64,000 bases of DNA from Adiantum capillus-veneris (Eukaryota > Streptophyta > Polypodiopsida > Polypodiales > Pteridaceae): contig CM043966.1 of the NCBI GenBank assembly GCA_014529385.2, positions 93,631,087 through 93,695,086 of the forward strand. Reading direction: 5' to 3'. Below the pieces are notes generated by a model, which did not search any database, had not been told where the DNA came from, and saw only the letters and a list, made by a program, of their open reading frames with translations. Of the stretch, positions 56,930 to 64,000 are shown piece after piece (positions within the stretch are counted from its first letter, which is position 1; each line of letters starts with the position of its first letter). A program made the translations under genes and the position numbers.

Positions 56930-57300
56930 ATGAATTCCCAAAATGCCCTTCAAATTTTCCAAAATTCCTAAAATACCCCTGGTTGTGAGATTAAATTTCT
57001 CTAAAGATAAAAATATTTGTAGCTTTTCATAGAGGAGTGATTGTCTATCAATACAAGATGCTAAAATTAGAGTTCGAGTTGGTTATGTAGGCTTTGGACA
57101 TCAATCGCTTCCTTATTTTTAGACATAATCGCCTCTTTTTGATGAGGTAACATGTGATAAATTATACGCTAAGCACTCAAAAATGGATCTCAATTGTCAA
57201 AAAGGAATAAAGATTAGAAAATCATGAACAATCCGGCCAAAATAGATACAAGGGTATTTTGGGAATTTCCACAAATTAGAGGGGTATTTTGGTGATTTTT
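56930..57300. repeat. Short inverted repeat around a dispersed repeat copy
   Basis: AATTCCCAAAATGCCC and CCTAAAATACCCC near 56932-56982 are matched inverted by GGGTATTTTGGGAATTT and GGGGTATTTTGG near 57252-57293. Inside lies copy 2 of the direct repeat (57109-57265). Confidence 0.5.
57109..57265 (+). repeat. Dispersed direct repeat, copy 2
   Basis: Starts GCTTCCTTATTTTTAGAC and includes AAATTATACGCTAAGCA and GGAATAAAGATTA, aligned with 54178-54320. The two copies bracket the GOGAT fragment and the SINE cluster. Confidence 0.65.
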
Positions 57301-57850
57301 CCTAAGGAAAACGCCAAGCGGTAGTACTTAAGAGAGATTAGGGGAAAGGAGCGATCATTGAGCCTTTGAAGGTACACTCTCTTACCCTCTCCATATCCTT
57401 ATTTCTCTCCCTTTCAGCCAGTGAGTGCTAGCGCTCAGATTGAATTCCCAATGAGAGACAAATAGAGAGAGGAAGAATAAGAGAGCAATAGCAAGAGAGA
57501 TTTTCAAAAAATGCTAGCGATAGTGCTCATTGCTAGAGAGAGGTAGGAGAGTAGATTTTTCAACCAAAAGCCAAGCGCTAGTGCTTAAGAGAGATGAGGG
57601 GAGAGGCGCTTTTGAATCTGCGCATGAGAGATGAGTGGAGAGGAGCTTTTCAACTAAAAAATCAAGCGCTAGCGCTCATTGATGCTTGTCAAAATGCAAA
57701 CTAGTAAGGAGGAGGGGTGGGAGGCGCCTATATAAAGGCATGGTGTGCGTTAATCTTTTTGACTTTTTTAGCTGTTTTTTGTGAAGATCATTAGCCTTTG
57801 AAGGTACGCTCTCTCACCCTCTCCATGTCCCTCTTTCCCTCCCTAGCTAC
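57300..57850 (+). repeat. Region of repeated GCTAGCGCT words and a duplicated CT-rich unit
   Basis: Variants of the palindrome occur near 57430 (GTGCTAGCGCTC), 57520, 57574 (AGCGCTAGTGCT) and 57664 (AGCGCTAGCGCTC). GCCTTTGAAGGTACACTCTC near 57363 and GCCTTTGAAGGTACGCTCTC near 57794 begin a ~55-bp CT-rich segment present twice, about 431 bp apart. No gene is seen. Confidence 0.6.
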
Positions 57851-58731
57851 CTCCCACACTTGCGAGTAAAAAAAGTGAGCTCTCCATCTCGTTCCTCTCC
57901 ATCTCCATCTTTCCCTCCCTATCTTCCTCACTTGCCTGGTTTGATTCACTGTAGGAGGATGATTGGACGAGAGAGGAGGATGGTACACCTATGCAAGGTA
58001 CACTTATATGCCCACTATCTCTAAATAGAATTTTTATGCATCCTTTGAAATTTGTTTGTTGTGTAGGGGGTATGGAATGTGGACATTTGTTTGTTTGGCA
58101 ATTTCTCGCGCAGTACACAAATGACGTAGGTGAGTGTGGAACGTTGGCATTATTAAGGAGCCAGATGAGTCATATGATGACAATATTTGAGAGCAACAAC
58201 GAGTTCTCCACCAAACTACTCACTGTTTTAGAAATGCAAGCTTGTCGATCGAGAGAGATACAAGAGTGAGACAAGAGACATGCAGATGAGGTGGAGTGTG
58301 CTCTAAAGGTGTCATCTTTGTTGGGGCTACATCCAAACATTGTGGAGCTAGATCCACCGGCCCATGACATGGAGTAGATTTTTTAAATAGGAACTCACAT
58401 TGTGTGCGAGATATATGATTTTTTTTGTAGATCGTTGTAGACAATTGCTTTTACCCGTCTTGTGGACAAATAGATGTGCTTATTTGCAAGTATCCCGATC
58501 TTGTTAATAAGTAGATTTTTTTGTTTCATGTAAACCTTTTCGTGTACTATGGGAGAGATATATGAAACTTGTCTATTTTTTCACTTAGGTGGACACTTTG
58601 TATTCTTGTAACTCTTCTCTATAAACTTGCAATCATTGTGGTTGTCCTTTCTTGGTAGTTGAGCTTACCAATCGCAAGATCCTACCACTCACATCGTGAT
58701 TTGTCCTCTCTCGTGTAATCTCTCTCTCACT

Positions 58732-58772
<41 letters not shown>

Positions 58773-59240
58773 GTCATTCTCTTGAGCACAACCACAACAA
58801 CTCATAGGAGACAACTACTCTAGCTGGATAGCAGTAAAGCAGGGTTAGATTACTTTGGCCTTGGACATTATCAAGAAGTGATATTCGAGAAAAATAACAG
58901 TTGTAGACGCCCCTCTCCCACTGCGAGTATTGCATCCTGTACTAATTGAAACATGCATTGTCTTTGGCATTATGGAAAATTCACCAAATTCTGCATGAGA
59001 GAAGTTCTTTGCAGCACCATTTTCTTTGATCCTCGTATTTTGATTTTGATGTATTCCAAGGTGAAGAATCTATTGGTTATTTTGTGGAACTAGGAGTCAT
59101 ATAATGCTCTTGAGTGTGAGACTTGTACAATTTTCCCCTCGCTTTTATTGTAGTTTGTGTGCAAGCACATTGTTAGAAGTGCACATAAGACCTCCAATCA
59201 CCCAACCATCACTCTATAGCATTGTCTTTTAATGTGGCGG
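57850..59240. other. Spacer with a CT microsatellite, no gene supported
   Basis: An open frame at 57991-58269 (+, 92 codons) has no recognisable domain and no context, so it is not called. A pure (CT)n run lies at about 58735-58771. The rest is AT-rich without visible repeats. Confidence 0.55.
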
Positions 59241-59384
59241 CACAATTTTGTTTGACGGCTGCCGAGATCAACCATCATTTGGTGGAGGGAGCTTTTTGCA
59301 GAACGGTAGGGAATCCAACACAAAGTTCATAGAGGGAGCTTTTTCAAGGGATTTGCCAACCGGTCCATTTTTCATGAAAAGCTC

Positions 59385-60095
59385 CCTCCAAAAGCTCTCT
59401 CGGATCCCCTACTCGGTGCCACAGAGGATGAGGTTACTAAAGAGATAGGGGACATTCTCCATTTAAAGTATGGTAGTGTGGAAGGAAAAGAGACTGAGAA
59501 GGGACAACATAGTGATACCATGGGGGACAGTGAAGGAAACGATGACTTCAAGGAGAAAGATGCTAAAAAGACAATGTGGGAGGTAAAGTCCCTCACATAG
59601 TGGACCTGGATGCTGTCGGACCAGATGTTGTTGACATGAAGCCTGGACATCAAATCACTAACAAGGATGAGAACATGCAAGGGGAAGGTGCAATGGCCAA
59701 GAACGGAGTGGAAGAACCTAAAGGGGTAGGGGAAGAGGCCAAGCAGGGGGTGGAAGCCAAGGAGGATGAGGGGGAGGTCAAGAAGGGGTTGGAAGCCAAG
59801 AAGTGGGATGAGGGGGAGGCCAATATGTGGGTGGATGCCAAGGAGGGGAAAGGGGTAGATGATGCCAAGAAATAGGAAGGGGGAAGAGGTAGAAAGGGGA
59901 AAGGCAAGCAATGTGAAGAACAAGGACGGGGCCGAGGATGCCAAGGAGGAAGTGGCAGCAAAGGATGTCAAGGAGGAAGTGATAGTAGAGGCTGGTGATG
60001 CTGTACAGAATCTGACAGGTGATTCTATTGATTTGGCAACCCTGTCAGAGGTTTTTTGTGTGCAAAGAAAGAAGCACAACCAAGCATGTGGCTAG
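59385..60095 (+). pseudogene. Lys/Glu-rich coding-like segment, frameshifted
   Basis: Three overlapping frames follow each other: to about 59600 (ATEDEVTKEIGDILHLKYGS), 59576-59875 (GVEAKEDEGEVKKGLEAKK) and 59859-60095 (DAKEEVAAKDVKEEV). They change frame twice but keep the same charged, helical composition, as expected for one gene broken by indels or small introns. The middle is a degenerate repeat of a GCCAAGGAGG-type unit. No domain is recognised. It lies 320 bp upstream of, and on the same strand as, the phosphatase-like frame, so it could be the 5' part of that gene. The opposite strand is also open for 235 codons; that is an antisense effect of the repeats. Confidence 0.35.
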
Positions 60096-60417
60096 TTGTC
60101 TTGTGCATGAAAATTGTCGCCCTTCTTACATGCTTATGTATTTTGCATAGTGCTTTTAATTTCATTGAATCGATTCAACTTTTGGCCTTTGTCTTTCATC
60201 TCTTGTTCTCTCTATGCTATTTTGGTGTATTCATCTTGTAACTGTGTTCCAATGTTACTATTCATTTCCAAACTAAATACTGCACAATACATTCTGGTAC
60301 TTTCTGGTGTCATACCAGTTCTCTTTTTTTTATATGATGATTGCACTATCTTGTTGCACTATCTATTTGTCTCCACTCATTTGGAATGTTGGTATTGTAG
60401 TAAAATCTTGGTGGCTA

Positions 60418-61254
60418 GATGAGCCACTCGCAAACACAACACTTGCGGTTGATGTGGTTGCTAAACCTGGGCGGTTGATTGCACTTGATCTCAATGGGGT
60501 GTTATTGACAAGCTATAGCGAGATTCCAAAAGGACTTTGGGTTTTGGACAAGCAACGCCAACCATAGATTATCAATGAGTATAGCTCGCTAATTTGTCTT
60601 GTAAGGCCATATGCTGATGAGTTCGTACTATCTCTTAAGAAGAAAGACACGATAATTTTGTGGTCCTACTGTAAAAGGAAAAAATTGATAGATATGTTGA
60701 ACGCTTGCTTCCCCCAACATGCGAGGCAGAAGTATTTTGCAGATAACTCATGTGAGCCTTGAGTGTTTCGGAGGTTAAGTTACACATACTTCTAACCTCC
60801 TTTTGGCATGGTAGATGTACTCTCCCAAGAAGACTGTGAGACCTGGCGGTAGAGTATGGATAAGGTGCCACACGTGCCCAATAATATGGGCAACAAGCAT
60901 GTTTTCCTGAAGAACCTACGGACAATGTGGACAAGGCACCCACATTTTGATGCGAGCAACACAATTATGGTGGATAATTGTAGATGCAAGTTGCTCAAAA
61001 ATAATTATGATAACTATCTTGCAATCATATCATACTACCCTGTGGTAGTAGACCAAGAATACCCTTTTTACTTGGTGGACCTCATCTTATTGTGGTTGCT
61101 TGCATGGATACACGATCAATACCCAATAGCATACACTCGCAAGAACCCAATCTTTGACATAGAAGATAATATTTCTGAGTATGTCGTTGATTACTTCATA
61201 CAAATGGAGGGTTACTCTTACAGATTTGATCCCCCTTACCTAGGAGATTCCTGA
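60418..61254 (+). pseudogene. HAD/FCP1-like phosphatase, nonsense-mutated
   Basis: One frame carries the three HAD signatures: motif I LIALDLNGVLL near 60474 (Asp-x-Asn-Gly form as in plant FCP1-homology proteins), motif II region IILWSYCKRKKL near 60654, and motif III NTIMVDNCRCK near 60960, where the usual second Asp is Asn. A hydrophobic C-terminal part (PFYLVDLILLWLLAWI) is also typical. A GTGAG...TAG segment at 60752-60814 (63 bp, with a CTTCTAAC branch-like site) is a likely intron and removes two stops in frame. TAG at 60565 and 60850 remain. Members dephosphorylate proteins such as the RNA polymerase II tail; this copy is probably dead. Confidence 0.6.
60752..60814 (+). other. Probable 63-bp intron in the phosphatase-like gene
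   Basis: The donor is T|GTGAGC and the acceptor ATGGTAG|AT, with TTCTAACC and a short CCTTTT tract before the acceptor. Removal joins ...ADNS to YVLSQEDC in frame and eliminates the TGA and TAA stops inside. Confidence 0.5.
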
Positions 61255-61439
61255 ACTCTTGTATTTGGTGAAATTTTGTATCATGTCACTTAATATATAA
61301 TGGAAACCCACTTTTTTTGTTAAATGTCTTGGGATCTTGATCTCTAGTGTCTTTTCTTGTGCTATCTAGTAGTTTCTATTCTAAAAGCATATTTTTTGAA
61401 ATCTCTGACATTGGTGTTAATATAATGGTGAAAATGTAC

Positions 61440-61800
61440 AATATTTGGAGCTAGCACAGTACCAAAGTTGGTGCTATGTAGTACCAAACTTGGTGCTATT
61501 CAATACCAAACTTGATACTGCTTGTCATCAATTTGGTGTTGGTTACCTCCCTTTTGGTACTGGTAGAATAGTGCCTGGTGCTATGTAGTACCAAACTTGG
61601 TGCTATTCAATACCAAACTTGATACTGCTTGTCATCAATTTGGTACTGGTTAGCTCCCATTTGGTACATGAGCCTATGCAAAGAATGCTACAATAAAAGT
61701 TTTGGTACTGCTTGTCATCAATTTGGTGTTGGTTACCTCCCTTTTGGTACTGGTTAGTATTCTTTTGGTACTAGTTAGGAGAAATTTGGTATAGAGCTTG
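61440..61800. repeat. GTACCAA / TTGGTAC-rich minisatellite
   Basis: GGTGCTATGTAGTACCAAAC starts at 61470 and 61577 (107-bp period). ACTGCTTGTCATCAATTTGG occurs three times, near 61516, 61623 and 61705. TTGGTAC and GTACCAA words appear in both orientations. Similar words fill 63780-64000. Confidence 0.75.
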
Positions 61801-61859
61801 ACAATCATGAGGAGAAAAAGATGTATTCTATCTAGGAGAAAAATCATTCACTTGCACAC

Positions 61860-62270
61860 TTAGGGGTTCTGGAATTGTGTTTCAAGTAACATGGATGCAC
61901 CATCATTGCTCTCATCATCATCATATGGCATGCTATTGTATATGGTCTCATATAATTCAATAGATAACTTGGACTGATTAAGGACTCCTACAATAGGCTT
62001 CATCAAGAAATGTATGGCACTTACAAGATGTGAGTAGACTGGAGTTTTTTGATCCAATAGGCTATATGTATCGGCCTTTCCTTCAACTTGGCCATAGTAG
62101 AAGCCTTTAAAAATCTTCCCTCCTCTAACAATCTTGTTATGCCACTTATCCTTTTGTGCTCTCATCGTCTGATACAACGCTTTTGTGCATTTGATAAGGT
62201 AGAAGTCCTCTTTAGCCTTGGCTGCTTTGACTGCAAAGTTATGGCCAATGGACATCATTCCACATAACAT
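61860..62270 (-). pseudogene. C-terminal part of a decayed transposase-like gene
   Basis: 136 open codons on the - strand: EDFYLIKCTKALYQT, GGKIFKGFYYGQVEG and VYSHLVSAIHFLM. The pattern of FYLxxCTK followed by GxYY and YxHL is what I recall at the C-terminus of transposase-like proteins widespread in seed-free plants; the assignment is from memory. It continues the broken frame seen at 62640-63350. Confidence 0.45.
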
Positions 62271-62299
62271 TTTAGGGCACTTGGCTCATCAACACAAAA

Positions 62300-63350
62300 T
62301 TTGAATACCCATCATCCTCCTCCTCATCCTCTTTGTCATGCCTTTGTGTATTACAAGGCTCTGGTAGTGTTTTGATGAAAACAAGTTTACATTCTTCTAT
62401 GTGCATTCTATTTTTTCATCTTCTCAAGCATGAAAGCGTTCAAAAGCATACGGTTCATAGGTTGTCCTTTGAATACCCATCAGCATAATGAAATGAGCGA
62501 GAGCCCATGATGCGCTCACAGTCCCACTAGAGATTGCTTTGCACATCATCCACGCCAATACGCTAGATGACTTTCTGTGTATTACACTTGTGAGACTGTT
62601 CTCTTGGTTGAAAAGTTTCATTTCCATCCTACTCTCCTTTTCCATGAACGGATGTTGAGAAGTTATGCATCATGTGCAAGTCTATCATCAGATAGTACTT
62701 CGTCACAAATAGTAAGATCTACGAGCTTTGAATTGTGAAGCAGCACCATCTGACCACAGCCAATGGTGCTACAAACAATGTCCATGTTGTTTCAAGAACT
62801 TGTCATGAAGCATAAAACAATGTTGTACAAACAATGTATCATGTTGCCTGTCATTTGATATGTAAAAGTGTAGCTTCTTTTGAACACCACTTGTTGCATT
62901 TCCTACAGAAGTGATGTGCACAAGTATTGTGACTTAAGCATATTACCAATGCATTAATTAAATCTCATTCGAAATTTTAAAAGAATAATTCTCTAAAAAG
63001 TCAATAACTGATACAACGCCATTGCTAGGAAACTTGAGCAAACAATCCTTGAATTGTTGGGCTTGCCAGTGGAAGACAAAGTTGTGCTTGATGAATCTTG
63101 TGAGGTGGGCTGAAAATAGGCTAAGAAAATCCACACTTTTTATTCATTGCACAATCAAGTCCTTTCTCTTCTTCTCACTCCCACCTACATCAACCTGCCC
63201 CATTCCAACATCCATAAAAACCTTCACAGACACCTCCCTGGGACAAAATGTCAACTTTTGTACACCACATTGGGAGTAGTCCCCCATCAAGCATTTTTTG
63301 GCATGGTATTCACTATTTGGAGGCTTTGGGCACATGATGGATTCCCACAT
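62300..63350 (-). pseudogene. Decayed transposase-like gene, core region
   Basis: From 63350 one - strand frame can be followed through several stops. It starts with a Cys-rich segment (CPKPPNSEYHAKKCLMGD, then CGVQKLTFCP), then LTRFIKHNFVFHWQAQQF, VVSVIDF and ENYSFK. Next come VTILVHIT and FYISNDRQHDTLFVQHC, and HHWLWSDGAASQFKARR near 62735. After that a shifted frame has HGKGE. The DF-ENYS, MHW, H-W-x-SDG-A-x-Q-FK and HGKG landmarks form a recognisable transposase-like series with probable acidic catalytic residues. At least six stops make it inactive. Confidence 0.5.
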
Positions 63351-63548
63351 ACCAGTGATGTGATAACATACTTCTTAGTTTGTAAAACACTCTCTTATAT
63401 CATCACTTCTACAACATATGGAGCAAGTGCAAAGGTGACATTTCTCGTTATGCCCAAACTTGTTTCACCGCGTCTAATTAAAAGCCTCTTTGAAATAGAG
63501 TATATGCACATGGGATACATAGCAGCAAGTATACTGCTCTTTCAACTT

Positions 63549-63718
63549 CTAAACAAAGTAGGGCTTTAATGCCTCAAAGCATCTAAGAGACACTACTTGT
63601 AGGGTGAGCCTTCTTGAATCTTTGGTATATGTTCTAAACAAAGTAGGGCTTTAATGCCTCAAAGCATCTAAGAAACACTACTTGTAGGGTGAGCCTTCTT
63701 GAATCTTTGGTATAGCTC
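63549..63718 (+). repeat. 85-bp tandem duplication
   Basis: CTAAACAAAGTAGGGCTTTA begins at 63549 and again at 63634. The two units differ at very few bases (AAGAGACAC against AAGAAACAC), so the duplication is recent. Confidence 0.9.
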
Positions 63719-63779
63719 AACCCATGGTACCAAAACAAAAAAGGTTACAAAATTCCAACTTCATGCAGATGATAAAATT

Positions 63780-64000
63780 CCATTCGTGAAGTAATGCCAA
63801 AATTGGTTCTAGAAAGTACCAAATATGGTACTGTAGAACTTTGGTAGTCTACCAAACTGTAAAAATCTAGAGTACCAAAATGTCGTGTTGGGTAACCAAA
63901 TTGATTCATTTATGCCTTGTTTGGTACATATAGAACCAATACGTAACAAAGTGGGTTCTTCTAAGCGCCTTTGGTACTATGCAACCATTGACCCATGAAA
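63780..64000. repeat. GTACCAA / TTGGTAC words at the right end
   Basis: AGTACCAAATATGGTACTG, AGAGTACCAAAATG, TTTGGTACATATAG and TTTGGTACTATG repeat in both orientations up to the window end, like 61440-61800. The two blocks bracket the decayed transposase-like gene. Confidence 0.6.

Noticed and set aside
59372-60079. 235-codon open frame on -, Pro/Leu/Ser-rich.
   Set aside because: It is the antisense of the Lys/Glu-rich frame; GA-rich repeats avoid stops on the opposite strand. The + strand has the more protein-like composition.
63147-63569. 140-codon open frame on +.
   Set aside because: It overlaps the - strand transposase-like relic, whose Cys-rich and HNFVFHWQ motifs are far more convincing.

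Overview
The window is nuclear DNA of a land plant, almost all of it repetitive. Evidence for a plant is two Athila/Tat-like Ty3 retrotransposons, a piece of plastid-type glutamate synthase (GOGAT), tRNA-derived SINEs and relics of plant transposase families. The transposase-like families (DUF7869-type, and the ones near 53 and 63 kb) remind me of seed-free plants such as ferns, mosses or lycophytes. That lineage call is inference from memory, not something the sequence proves.

Layout. 1-23.6 kb is one satellite array of about 54 monomers of two alternating types (about 425 and 441 bp). They form an approximately 865 bp higher-order dimer, and each monomer is itself built from a ladder of degenerate copies of the 20-bp core AAGGTCCACCACTTGTCCAA. 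23.6-26.3 kb is AT-rich spacer with a 90-bp minisatellite and a GC-rich patch. 26.3-27.8 kb is a second, different tandem repeat that uses the same core. 27.9-31.1 kb is the only long, nearly intact gene: a DUF7869-like transposase-type protein read in one frame across a single internal TGA.

32.25-52.26 kb holds two related Ty3 elements arranged tail to tail: element 1 on + (32253-43305, both LTRs) and element 2 on - (43647-52261, 3' LTR truncated). Both carry gag with zinc knuckles, protease, RT, RNase H and integrase, then a large extra coding region downstream of integrase that is conserved between the copies. Both are inactivated, mostly by stops one C-to-T or G-to-A change away from the codon in the other copy.

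52.3-64 kb is a graveyard: a MULE-like transposase relic, a GOGAT 5' gene fragment, SINEs, palindromic AGCGCTAGCGCT clusters, a phased TGTRAACT array, a HAD/FCP1-like phosphatase pseudogene with a probable 63-bp intron, GTACCAA-rich minisatellites and a badly decayed transposase-like gene. No RNA gene, CRISPR or bacterial feature is present. The satellites beside old Athila/Tat-like elements would fit heterochromatin or pericentromere, but that is inference.
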